From NCBI RefSeq assembly GCF_024323335.1, contig NC_066583.1:11932665-11996664 (forward strand): 64,000 nt of DNA, in the 5' to 3' direction. The translations under genes and the position numbers were made by a program. This stretch comes from Lathyrus oleraceus. Lineage: Eukaryota > Streptophyta > Magnoliopsida > Fabales > Fabaceae. Below, piece by piece: positions 23,698 to 33,973 of this stretch (position 1 is the first letter of the stretch; each line of letters begins with the position of its first letter). Below the pieces are notes generated by a model. That model saw only the letters and a list, made by a program, of their open reading frames with translations, ran no database searches and was not told the DNA's origin.

Positions 23698-25095
23698 CTA
23701 GAGCCAATCAGGCATACCCCTAATGCCCATAGATCTAGTATGGCCATCATGCTTCTGTTGCGCAAGATGTTTTGTCAGTGGGTCAGCAATATTGTCAAGT
23801 GTAAGTACTCTGCATATTTTCACATCTCCTCTATCTATTATCTCTCGAATGAGGTGATAATGCCTAAGTATGTGTTTGGATCGTTGGTGAGATCTAGGTT
23901 CCTTAGCTTGTGCGATAACACCATTGTTATCACAATAGAGATCAATGAGATCCACAATGCTAGGAACTATGCCAAGTTCACTAATGAACTTTTTGATCCA
24001 AACAACTTCCTTTGATGCACTTGAGGCAATAATATACTCGGCCTCGGTTGTAGAATCATCAACTGTATCTTGCTTTGAACTTTTCCAACTTACAGCGCCA
24101 CCGTTTAAGCAAAACACATAACCAGATTGTGATCTAAAATCATCCTTGTCTGTCTGGAAGCTAGCATCGGTGTATCCAATTACAACCAGCTCTTCCTGAC
24201 CTCCATATATCAAGAATGAGTCCTTAGTCCTTCTCAAATACTTAAGGATATTCTTGACAAGTACCCAATGAGCATCACCAGGATCAAATTGATACCTACT
24301 CATTGCACTTAAAGCATACGAGACATTTGGTCGAGTATATAACATGGAATACATGATAGATCCTATTGCAGATGCATATGGAATCTTATTCATGCGATCC
24401 CTTTCTTCCTTAGCTGAAGGGGATTGTGTTTTTGATAGAGACAGGCCATGTTGCATAGGTATGAATCCTTTCTTGGAATCATGCATATTAAAGCGTCTCT
24501 GCACTTTGTCTATATACGTACTCTGACTTAGACCAAGCAGTTTTTGTGATCTATCTCTATAGATTCTGATTCCTAATATATAGGCTGCTTCACCTAGGTC
24601 CTTCATAGAAAAGCATTTCCCCAACCAAGACTTTACTTGTTGCAGGGTAGGGACATCGTTTCCAATGAGTAATGTGTCATCTACATATAATACCAGGAAA
24701 ACGATCATGCTCCCACTAACCTTCTTGTAGACACAAGGCTCATCTTCGTTCTTGATGAATCCATATTATTTTACTGTTTCATCAAAATGAAGATTCCAGC
24801 TTCTAGAAGCTTGCTTCAATCCATAGATTGATCTTTGTAACTTACATATCTTTTAGGCTTCTTCTGGTATATCAAATCCTTCAGGTTGTGTCATGTACAC
24901 ATCCTCAAGAAGATTTCCATTAAGGAAAGCAGTTTTGACATTCATCTGCCATATTTCATAATCATGATATGCAGCGATAGCAAGTAAACTCTGAACAGAT
25001 TTAAGCATTGCAACTGATGAAAAGGTTTCATCATAGTCAACCCCATGAATTTTTTTATATCCTTTTGCAGCCAGTCTTGCCTTATAGGTATGTAC
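23698..25095 (-). pseudogene. Copia pol, downstream half (RT and RNase H)
   Basis: This is the part of the copia polyprotein on the low-coordinate side of the element B insertion. It contains RT motifs VHTYKARLAAKGY, WQMNVKTAFLNGNL and the catalytic LYVDDTLLIGND. The RNase H region follows with YTDASFQTD, STTEAEYIIAS and LYCDNNGVI, and ends at GMPDWL just before the PPT. All pieces share one frame. Nonsense codons interrupt it at about 24853 and 24769. Together with 35979-38540 it forms one original gag-pol frame. The coding sequence resumes across the insertion exactly when the 5-bp duplication is allowed for. Confidence 0.9.
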
Positions 25096-25100
25096 CTTAC
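25096..25100. repeat. Target-site duplication of element B (left copy)
   Basis: CTTAC immediately before the LTR. The identical CTTAC follows the other LTR at 35979-35983. A 5-bp duplication is standard for Ty3/gypsy integrase. Confidence 0.97.
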
Positions 25101-27105
25101 TGTCATACGGTGAACCGACTTTGGTGTGTTTTGCTTTGGAAAGCAAATGTCGCGGATAGCAAGAGTCGCCACCGACTTTTCTTTTATCCAATAAGGAAAG
25201 GTGGAAAAGAACAGGAAAGACCTTAATTAGATTTTGGGTTCGGGAGGTACATTATACAAAGGGAAGGTGTTAGCACCCTTTGTATCCATGGTTATCCATG
25301 GGCTCTTAATTGCTTGATCACTTATGTTTGTCTGAAAAAGTGTTTGTGAATTGTTTAGAAAATGTTTTGAAAAGAGAGTTTAACTTTGTAATGATTCTTG
25401 TACGAATGTATACAAAGTATTTATCTCGTTTAATTTTGAAAGCGGTTTAGAAAAATATAACTTGGCAATGATTCTAGCACGAATGTATACCAAGTGGGGA
25501 TTTTCTAGTATTTTGCAAAGTGTGAGGTATGAAAAACATGTTTTAGGTTGTGAGCCAGCAATTAAGGGTTATACCTACCCAAGGCCTTTATGGGCATTTC
25601 CTATCCTTATGAGGGTAAAACTGTCCTTACTATTGAGAAGTAAGTAGTTTTATCCTTTGGATGTAAAAGGGTCATCGTAGGGTCATCGATTGGTCGTTAA
25701 AGGCAACATTTGTAAGGATACCTTAGCATTCGAAGGGACGATCATCATTTAACCGTAGGCTACAACGAAGGGTTATCGAGGGACAAAATCATATATTCGT
25801 AGGCAACATCCGAGGGACTATGATTTATTTTATAGGGACATGATGATTTAACCGAAGGGTCCTTGCTAAGTGTATCCCCACATTCGCGGGACATGACCGT
25901 AATACCGTAATACCGTAGGGCAACAAAGAGCGGTCCAAGATCACATATTCAAAGGCAATATTTTACAATCGATTAGGTAGTTGTAATTAGGTAGTTAGGT
26001 CCATATTAATTAAGTAATTAGGATGAATCTCCACATTAAAATCAATTAAATAATTACATTAAAATCAATTAAGTAATTAGGATGAATCTCCACAAGGGTA
26101 TCCCACAAATAAAGTGGGATACCTAGCAAGCTACCCCCTTCGGGAGTATGTGAGTCCTTACAACATTCAGCAAACAGGTCAGAATACCAAATGGGGGGTG
26201 CAATCGAGGATTACACCGCAAAAGAAGCACAGCAGTAGGAATGTCAGGCAAAATAACGCATGATTAAAATAGAACATATCAGATAAGCATAGAACAGAAC
26301 CGCCAAAATATTAGCGACTGTCACGTTCGCCTCTGCCTCGCCTAGCGAAGGCTTAGAGAATACTCGCTACATGCTCGCTTAGCGAAGTGTTAGCGAGCGG
26401 CTGCGGGTTTTGAATTTCAGAACAGTACGATCTCAGCATGCTGCACGCCTTATGGCATTCAATTACAGAAATAACATGGTCCAACATTCAGGATATTCAG
26501 GCACATTTAAACTCACATGCAAACTCTAATTACATATCCAGAAATTCAATCATGATGCATTATGTATTGAGATATTACAGATTGGAAGCATAAAACAGTA
26601 GTGATGCGCAAACCTGTTTGCAATTGAATTGCAACGTTGAATTGGCAGATCACCTTTGGTATCGGATTGAGTTGGGCGGAGGTAACCTTTGTGCAGATGA
26701 GTTGCCTTCAGGGTTTCCTTTAGGGTTGCTTTGAATTCTCTTGGTTAGCCTCCAAGGTTTGATTGCTAGGGTTCCGGTTCGTCTCCTTCTGTCCCCTTCC
26801 ATTTTTCGTTCCCTCTTTTTGACTAAAACGTTGGTATTTATAATGGTTTATTGTGACCTAATGGGCTCAGAATGAAGCCCAGAATTTTCTGGTATTCGCA
26901 AGCTTCACTAGGCGAGTGGCGTAGCGAAGGGTTCGCTAGGCGAAGGAATTGCTCGCCTAGCGAGCATGCCAGTTTGGGTCTTTTCCTGGATTGGGCCATT
27001 TGTGAGCTGGGTCTTTGTTCCTTTAAGGTCAATGCCTTGAGTAATGAGTTGGAGTGCCTTGAAAAATGTCTTGCAAAATTAACGGGAAAATTTTGGGGTA
27101 TGACA
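25101..27105 (-). repeat. 3' LTR of element B (2005 bp)
   Basis: It runs from TGTCATACGG to GGGGTATGACA on the plus strand. A TATA box (TATAAATA on minus) lies at 26835-26842. Two clusters of CGCTAGGCGA-like motifs lie at 26339-26400 and 26901-26970. The short open frames in it are also present in the other LTR and are not genes. Confidence 0.97.
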
Positions 27106-27120
27106 GCTGCCCCTGTTCAA
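27106..27120 (-). promoter_or_regulatory. Polypurine tract of element B
   Basis: TTGAACAGGGGCAGC on the minus strand, directly before the 3' LTR. Element D has a similar tract ending AGGGGCATC. Confidence 0.8.
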
Positions 27121-27299
27121 TTTTCTTGAACCGAGAGAATTAGGATGGTATGTATGCCATTCGTGGTCTGGAGGTGGAAGATTATTGAACACTTAGAATG
27201 CCCCAAAAGTTTCACTTGTTAATAAACAGTTTGTCTTGATGGAGATGGGCTTAAAGATGCCATCCAGGAAGTTCGATGATGAGAGCTTCAGAGTGCGTC

Positions 27300-27905
27300 G
27301 TACATTAGATGATATCTGAAGACATGGGTGTCATACCGGGTCATACGCTAGACCGTATAGTGAGTCCTCCATTATGCTGTCGACTTCGCTAGGGAGTCAG
27401 AGTGTGTTATACGCTGCTGGGGATAAGGGATCAGAATGGATCATACGCTAGACCGTATCTGAATAGCAAAGTGAGTTGTTCATTAGGCGGATGACTTCGC
27501 CGGGGAGGAAAGATCAGAATGGATCATACGCTAGATCGTATCTAAGTTGCGGAATGAGCCGTTCGTTAGGCTGTATCTGACGAAGGTAGAATCAGAATGG
27601 ATCGTACGCTAGATCATATCTGAGTTGAAGATCCAAATGGGTCGTACGTTAGACCGTATTGGAGTTGCAGAATGAGTCGTACATTAGGCTGTATCTGAAG
27701 AAGAAAGTAGTCGTACGCTAGACTACACCCCGGGATGTACCGTACGCTGGGCAGCATCTGAGGATTTGAAGGTCCAACTGGGTCGTACATTAGACCGTAT
27801 TGGAGTAGTTGAAGGTCAGAATGGATCGTACGTTAGATCGTATCTGAGTTGAAGGAGTCATATGTTGAGCTGAATCAGAATGAACCGTACGCCAGGCTAT
27901 ATCTG
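27300..27905. repeat. Degenerate tandem array in the 3' UTR of element B
   Basis: A core close to GAATGGATCGTACGCTAGAT followed by CGTATCTGAG recurs about a dozen times, alternating with variants on CATTAGGCTGTATCTGA. Spacing is irregular, roughly 35-70 bp. It occupies the same position as the different arrays in elements C and D. Confidence 0.8.
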
Positions 27906-28247
27906 ATAGTATTTGTATATGTTGTATTTGCAATGAATATCTGGGGTGGGCTTAAAGATGCCACCATTGGGCGGATATCAGAGTGCTTGCCCGAGTGAAT
28001 GCTCATATGGATTGTATTTGAGAGATGTAGTTGAATCTTGAATGTAATTGATAAAGATGTCCGTCTGGATGGACCTTTGTTTTGACGGTATCAGGAGGAT
28101 AATTAACTGCAAAATAAAGTTAGCTCCATGCCATGTCATGATGCATGAGATGTTTTATGCTTATGAAAGTAAATGCGAACAATGTATGCATGCGTATGTT
28201 GTGAAATGATGTAATGAATGAATTATGCGTCTGAAAAGTTTTTTTTC

Positions 28248-28264
28248 TGGCGACCCCCTGGGGA
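28248..28264 (+). other. PBS-like sequence antisense to element B
   Basis: TGGCGACCCCCTGGGGA on the plus strand matches the element's PBS (TGGCGACTCTGCTGGGGA) at both ends but on the opposite strand. In the element's RNA it would therefore be largely complementary to the PBS. Confidence 0.6.
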
Positions 28265-29099
28265 AAATAAATCCCCATCTTCTGGTTGGAGGTACTTGTA
28301 TTGATGACCCTTTCTCATCTAGGGATACTTGATTTCTGTTTGATGGTAGAAATATTTAACAGAAGCCTGGCTGGGGGTGGAAGAGATGACCAATTTGTCT
28401 AGTAATGCCAATTGTTTCTGGGGAATAACTGGTTTTGCTGGGGAATAGAATTAGCCACGGATTCATTGGAAAGCATGGTTAGACCTTCTCCTCGATCCTG
28501 AAGTCTTGTAGTCGCTATTGCCGTTTTATGCATGTATTTTTGACAAACATCGATCATATTCAAATGCACATATTAATTCAAATTAAATCAATGGACGTTT
28601 ATGCAAGCAAAACAGAGAAAGTAAAACAAAACATCTTTTTGGAAATGAAATTGTATTGATTTTGAAAGAGGGCCTATAAACAGGCAATTTGTGTACAAAG
28701 AGACAGAAATCCTAGTAAGAGGAAATTGTCGAGAACATAAAGAAAAGCTATGAAGGAAAAGTCCTATCGATTTTAATTCTGCTACTGTCAGTATGTCTTC
28801 AAGCATCTCATCTCCTGCTGTCGGATAGAAGTGATTGGCTTGTTCAGTCCCTTTGACTTGGGTGAAGCTGACTGAGAACGGGACATAGTCATACGCTTTT
28901 AATCCCTAATTTTTGCCTGGACCACCTTTTCAGGTTTTCAGTCCACCAGGATACCCTTTTTTGCCCAAGCCACCTTTTCAGGTTTTCGACTCGTCGGGTG
29001 TACATTTTTATATGTTTATCCCTAATTTTTGCCCGAACCCTTTTGGTTCGCCGGGATGCCCTTACTTTTGCCTAGGTACGTCGACCTAGCGGGTCTCTT

Positions 29100-30420
29100 T
29101 TATGCGTAGTATTTTTTGACTATGTCTGCGTTCACGGGATGCGGGAAGTCTTCGCCATCCATCGTAGCAAGTATCATGACTCCACCAGAGAATACCTTCT
29201 TAACTACAAATGGCCCTTCGTATGTGGGGGTCCATTTGCCTCTGGGATCACCTTGTGGTAGAATGATACGCTTGATCACCAAGTCGCCGTTTTGATACAC
29301 CTGTCTCTTGACCTTTTTGTTGAATGCCTGGGTCATGCGCTTCTGATATATCTGCCCATGACAAACAGCCGCAAGTCTCTTTTCATCAATCAGATTGATC
29401 TGATCGAGTCGAGTTTGAATCCATTCATCCTCGTCTAAACCTGCCTCTTTCATGATTCTTAGAGAGGGAATCTGGACTTCCACTGGTAAGACGGCTTCCA
29501 TTCCATAGACTAAAGAGAAAGGAGTTGCCCCTGTCGAAGTGCGTACTGAAGTGCGATAACCATGAAGAGCAAATGGTAACTTCTCATGCCAGTCTTTGTA
29601 CGTTACTGTCATCTTTTGTATGCTCTTCTTAATATTCTTATTAGCAGCCTCCACGGCGCCATTCATCTTTGGCCGGTACCGAGAAGAGTTATGGTGTTTT
29701 ATTTTGAACTGCGTGCAGAGTTCAGCAATCATCTTGTTGTTCTTCCGGAGAGAGCAGGTTTCTCAGATGTATATTTGATAAGATCCATTTTAGAAATCAA
29801 TAAAATGGTATGATTCAACATATACTGTCTTAGTCGGCGAGCAGCCCAGGCCAAAGCACAGCAAGTTCTCTCGAGCAGTGAGTATCTTATTTCACAGTCG
29901 GTAAACTTTTTGCTAAGGTAGTATATGGCATGCTCTTTTCGACCAGACTCGTCATGTTGCCCCAACACACACCCCATTGAATTTTCTAACACGGTCAAAT
30001 ACATGATTAGAGGTCTTCCTTCAACTGGTGGCATAAGAATTGGAGGTTCTTGGAGATACTTCTTGATTTTGTCTAAAGCTTCTTGACATTCATCATTCCA
30101 TATTATCTCTTGATTTTTCCAGCGAAAACCTCTACATAGTCATGTAACATCTGAATCAATCTTTCTTTGACACTGTTTACCAAGCCTGCTCCTATTTTGA
30201 CTTCTTCCTTGTCTACTTCAGTACCCAGATTTACAATTTCAATTGATTCCTCATGCGGCTGTATGGTCTTTGCAGTAACAGTCTGGCAAATTCTCCAGGT
30301 ACTTCACAATCTTCCTCACTTCCATCCTCGGCTTGGTAGATCGGATTTTCAAAGTCATAATGAACAGTAGCAGAACTATTATCAACAGGATCCAGAGTGG
30401 AGATGGATACGCAATTTGTT
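29100..30420 (-). pseudogene. Element B pol remnant
   Basis: Three pieces remain. The upstream piece (about 30130-30420) is the acidic pol N-terminus (YDFENPIYQAED) down to LHDYVEVFAG. It then jumps, out of frame, past the RT fingers and palm to WNDECQEALDKIKKYLQ and the first RNase H-like region at 29729-30034 (IYYLSKKFTDCEIRYSLLER). A second jump, again changing frame, leads to integrase from NNKMIAELCTQFKIKH to the C-terminus ending VKKYYA (29100-29732). Element C shows that the second RNase H, the zinc-binding domain and the first integrase aspartates are absent. The remnant cannot work. Confidence 0.88.
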
Positions 30421-30585
30421 ACGTGAGTGTGTGCAAGAAAACATAGCTTTTTTGGAAGATGACAAGAAAGATAAAGAGCGCAATATTTGAATGCAAAAAG
30501 TCCATTGATTTATTGAATGTGAATATGCTTATGAAAATGACAAAACCTTTAACAAATTTCAATACATTAAAATAAGCAATAACAA

Positions 30586-31695
30586 TTACTCCTGACTAAA
30601 GGAAACCAGGATAATGTCTTCAGCCTTCCAATTATTGAGTCGGTCACCAATTGTTGGGAAAATCCAACTATCCAAGTCACAATCGTTATCAGCATCTTCC
30701 ACAGCATTGACAGTCTCGTCATGGTTAGGCAGAGGGGCAGTGATGTCATTAGGAGTCTCCGTAGGATCAGAGGTAGCCGCCTGTATCTTTCCATTTCGAA
30801 TGCCGCGTTCCACATGCTCACCTGTTAATATAAGTTCAGTGAAACCCGATGAGGAACTTCTCAATAGATGGCTGTAGAATGGGCCAGTCAGTGTGCTCAT
30901 GAACATGTCCACTAATTCTCGATCAGTCATAGGGGGTTTGACTCTTCCAGCCAAATCTCTCCATTGTTGAGCATACTCTTTGAAGCTTTCTTTAGATCCC
31001 ATAGTCATATTCTGCAGCTGTAGCCGAGTAGGCGCCAATTCAGAATTATACTGGTAGTGTTTGTAGAAAGTTGTCGCTAAATCAGTCCAGGTGCGGATGT
31101 TAGAGCTTTCGAGTTGATAATACCATTCCAACTGTGTGCCAGATAGGCTCTCTTGGAAGAAATGGATCCATAGCTTCCTATCAGTGGTATACGGCTGAAT
31201 CTTTCTCACATAAGCTCTCAGATGCATCTGAGGACAAGACGCACCATCGTACTTAGTGAAAGTGGGGATCTTGAATTTGCGAGGAATGACCACATCAGAG
31301 ACCAGTCCCAAGCTTTCGAAATCCAGACCGGGCGCCTTCTGACCCTCCATAGCTAGCATACGTTCTTCCAGCAACTTGTACTTGCCATCTCTTGGAGAGT
31401 ACTGTTCATTCTCATAATCTTCATTGTCGTCCTCAGAGTTGAAGAGATCAACATCCTCCTCTCCTGAATCATATTCTGTCTCCTCTTCTTGATCTTTCGG
31501 AAGTCTAATCTTGACTCCCGCAGCCTGTCCTTTAAACCTTCTTCCCGGGTTAATGTAACTCACAGGTTTCTTGTCTTTCTTCTTCTCGAGCAAGAGAGCC
31601 TTCAGTTCTTCCTGCCCCTTGGATAAGCTCAGCATCATCTCCTGGAATTGAGCATTTTGAGCCTGGAGATCTTTGACAGTTTGTTCGAGAGCCAT
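30586..31695 (-). CDS. Gag of Ogre-like element B (protease deleted, in-frame)
   Basis: A 369-residue open frame that should make the capsid protein. It starts with a coiled-coil segment (MALEQTVKDLQAQNAQFQEM), then a lysine-rich and an acidic stretch. The gag domain follows at about 120-300 (LWIHFFQESLSGTQLEWYYQ, FKEYAQQWRDLAGRV, GPFYSHLLRSSSSGF). After about residue 320 it passes without a break to the far C-terminus of gag-pro (DCDLDSWIFPTIGDRLNNW), which matches the end of the gag-pro frame of element C. The zinc knuckle and the whole protease are therefore missing, yet the frame is open. It is the downstream partner of ORF1, which lies 201 bp away. Confidence 0.9.
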   Translation of the reverse strand: MALEQTVKDLQAQNAQFQEMMLSLSKGQEELKALLLEKKKDKKPVSYINPGRRFKGQAAGVKIRLPKDQEEETEYDSGEEDVDLFNSEDDNEDYENEQYSPRDGKYKLLEERMLAMEGQKAPGLDFESLGLVSDVVIPRKFKIPTFTKYDGASCPQMHLRAYVRKIQPYTTDRKLWIHFFQESLSGTQLEWYYQLESSNIRTWTDLATTFYKHYQYNSELAPTRLQLQNMTMGSKESFKEYAQQWRDLAGRVKPPMTDRELVDMFMSTLTGPFYSHLLRSSSSGFTELILTGEHVERGIRNGKIQAATSDPTETPNDITAPLPNHDETVNAVEDADNDCDLDSWIFPTIGDRLNNWKAEDIILVSFSQE

Positions 31696-31896
31696 TTTTC
31701 TGTTTTCAACGAAGATCGTGAGAATATTGATCTTTTAGGATACCTGTTATGCAATGTTATGTTATGCTATGCAATGTTTTCAAGGACTCCTGGAATTTAA
31801 CTTTGCGTAAACCACCAAAAAGAGGGAAACTTTTATTAATAATTTCTTTAATCAATGTTCATTATAAAAAGGACATAATAAAAATACAATGAAAGC

Positions 31897-33225
31897 TCAA
31901 GTCTCCCAGGGACGGCTTCTTTTTGGGCGAAGATATGTATTGAGTCTTCGTTCCTCATTAAGCTGGCTGGTGAGCTCTAATACTTTCTTCCTTTCTGCAA
32001 CGAACTGAGTCTCAAAAGTATCCCTTTCTTCTCTCAACTGGATCCAGGATCTCTTTAATTCTTCAACATCGGTAGGCATATCTGGATAAGGAATGATCTG
32101 AGGAGTACCTCCTTCAACTTCTGGTTCAACAATCAGCGGTCCGACTGCAAGGTATGGCATGACAAATTCACGAGCTCTGGCGCGTACCCATCTGAGATAA
32201 GGTTCCATAGGAATAGAGTTTTTCTGTCCTAAAGTGCTTCTTTTCACCATGCCCCAGGCTCGTACAAATCTCTGACGGAGACCTTGGGAGTCGTTGTCAT
32301 AGTCAAACACAGTGCCTTGAATAATTCTTTCATGTGGACCCTCTCTTCGAGCATACCCCAACTGGCGTAGGGCTAAAGCTGGGTTATAAGTAATACCTCC
32401 TCTTATCCCCAGGAGTGGTACGTTAGAGAATTCTCCACAACGGTCAATGATGATAACATTTTCTTCGAGATGAGGACACCAACGGATGTCTGAATGGGAG
32501 AGCGACATTATCCTTTGAGACCATTTCAGATTTTGCTTATTCTTCAAGACTGATTGAGGAAGGTGCGAAATAAACCACCCAGACAATAAAGGTATGCAGC
32601 ATATGAGAGTCCCTTGCCTTTTCATAGTACGGGTGTGAAGGGAATGCAAAATGTCTCCAAGCAAGGTAGGCACAGGGTTATGAGTGAGAAATATCTTAAT
32701 AGCATTCATATCTACGAATTGGTCTGGATTAGGAAATAACACCAAACCATAGATTAGTAATGCTAGAATGTCTTCGAAAGCATGGACATTCATAACCTTT
32801 AAGAATTCTCGGGCCTTATTTATCAGAAACTTGGCAAGTAAACCCTTAACTCCACTTCTTGTTACCCAATTGGTTTCAATATCGGACTTTGTCATGTGTA
32901 AAGTCGCGGCAACTTCTTCAGACTTCGGAATCTTTTCTAAACCACTGAAAGGTGTTTGATCAAGGATAGGTATCCCAAGCATCCTGGAGAATTCTTCTAA
33001 TGTGGGTACCAACTGATAATCTGGGAATGTGAAGCAATGATGTTTAGGATCGAAGAACTGGAATAGAACCCTCATCATATCCTCTTTGAAACCAGTGGTA
33101 ACCAAATTGAGGAGAGAACCATGTTTCTTGATGAACTGAGCCTGATCGGGAAGTTCTGACACTAAATCCTTTAGTTGAGGAGAGATTGCTACAAAATTGA
33201 TCCGAATGGTCTTTCTGGAAGCCAT
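31897..33225 (-). CDS. ORF1 of Ogre-like element B (DUF7745-like)
   Basis: A 442-residue intact frame upstream of gag in element direction, homologous by eye to ORF1 of element A. Matching blocks include HCFTFPDYQLVPTLEEFSRM, GIPILDQTPFSGLEKIP, LLIYGLVLFPNPDQFVD, NPVPTLLGD, WFISHLPQSV, CGEFSNVPLLG and EPYLRWVRARAREFVMPY. The N-terminal 45 residues differ from A. The C-terminus (WIQLREERDTFETQFVAERK) is probably coiled coil. No enzymatic motif is recognisable and the function is unknown. It is one of only two intact frames in this otherwise gutted young element, which hints that it or its RNA matters for transposition. Confidence 0.88.
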   Translation of the reverse strand: MASRKTIRINFVAISPQLKDLVSELPDQAQFIKKHGSLLNLVTTGFKEDMMRVLFQFFDPKHHCFTFPDYQLVPTLEEFSRMLGIPILDQTPFSGLEKIPKSEEVAATLHMTKSDIETNWVTRSGVKGLLAKFLINKAREFLKVMNVHAFEDILALLIYGLVLFPNPDQFVDMNAIKIFLTHNPVPTLLGDILHSLHTRTMKRQGTLICCIPLLSGWFISHLPQSVLKNKQNLKWSQRIMSLSHSDIRWCPHLEENVIIIDRCGEFSNVPLLGIRGGITYNPALALRQLGYARREGPHERIIQGTVFDYDNDSQGLRQRFVRAWGMVKRSTLGQKNSIPMEPYLRWVRARAREFVMPYLAVGPLIVEPEVEGGTPQIIPYPDMPTDVEELKRSWIQLREERDTFETQFVAERKKVLELTSQLNEERRLNTYLRPKRSRPWET

Positions 33226-33951
33226 AGCCCTGTTTCAGAGCAAAGTTAAATCCCTAAGTCCTTGAAATGGTTAGTACAATGCCATGATGTTATGATGTCA
33301 TGATGTTATGATGTTATGATGTTATGATGTTATGATGTTAAGTAAACAACAAGCACAAACAAGTCACACAACAATCATTCCTAGATTTTAAGGCTTGCAT
33401 GAGTTCCATAGGTAAGTACCCTCCCCACTGAAGTTTGGTTGGTTCAACCTGTCCTAGAATAGTAACCAGGTTCTAGAAGGATCTCAAATCATTGACCTTT
33501 CTTTAAGTCCACTTCAGTGCAACACCAAGTGGTTGACCGAAGCTTCCCTAAAGTCCAATCTCAAAGAGTGTAGTATCGAGTCTCAACCAACCCCATTCGG
33601 AACCGAAGTCAGTTATCTCACTACTTTCTAATGGCTAGGATGAGTCAATTAGGGTTCTAAAGGTCTGGTTAATGCTTTGATGACACCACGCGGAAGCCAA
33701 ATTTTTCCTCAAGTAAACATGAGGAACATCAGGACATCCAAAGTGTCACATTAACCGTAGCCATCATTTTGACCATTCCAGTATACGCCGGATAGTCGCG
33801 ATGATCTTTTGCTACTTACCTAAGGTACACTAGATCCGGGTGTAGGATCTTTCACTCAAGCGTAAAATACCCAAGCAACCCCTTAAAAGTAAATCAAACA
33901 ATTTGAATAAGTGATCTTGTTTTTTAAGGTAACCTCTCTTTTTAAGGTTCA
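33226..33951 (-). other. 5' leader of element B
   Basis: About 725 bp of non-coding sequence between PBS and ORF1. It includes a short microsatellite of ATGATGTT units at 33284-33340. No other structure was recognised. Confidence 0.65.
33284..33340. repeat. ATGATGTT microsatellite
   Basis: About seven units of the octamer ATGATGTT with one T-to-C variant, in the leader of element B just upstream of ORF1. Confidence 0.9.
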
Positions 33952-33969
33952 TCCCCAGCAGAGTCGCCA
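33952..33969 (-). promoter_or_regulatory. tRNA-Arg-type primer-binding site of element B
   Basis: TGGCGACTCTGCTGGGGA on the minus strand, identical to that of element A and four bases from the LTR. Confidence 0.95.
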
Positions 33970-33973
33970 GTTC

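Larger units (their letters stand above)
27121..29099 (-). other. 3' UTR of element B
   Basis: About 2 kb of non-coding sequence lies between the pol stop and the PPT. It holds the tandem-like array at 27300-27905, the PBS-like sequence at 28248-28264, further TGCTGGGGAA motifs near 28390-28445, and the shared TTTGCCTGGACCACC-type blocks at 28900-29095. Confidence 0.75.

Noticed and set aside
25462..25647. 61-residue frame, also present at 34335-34520
   Set aside because: Identical because it is in both LTRs of element B; no evidence of a gene.
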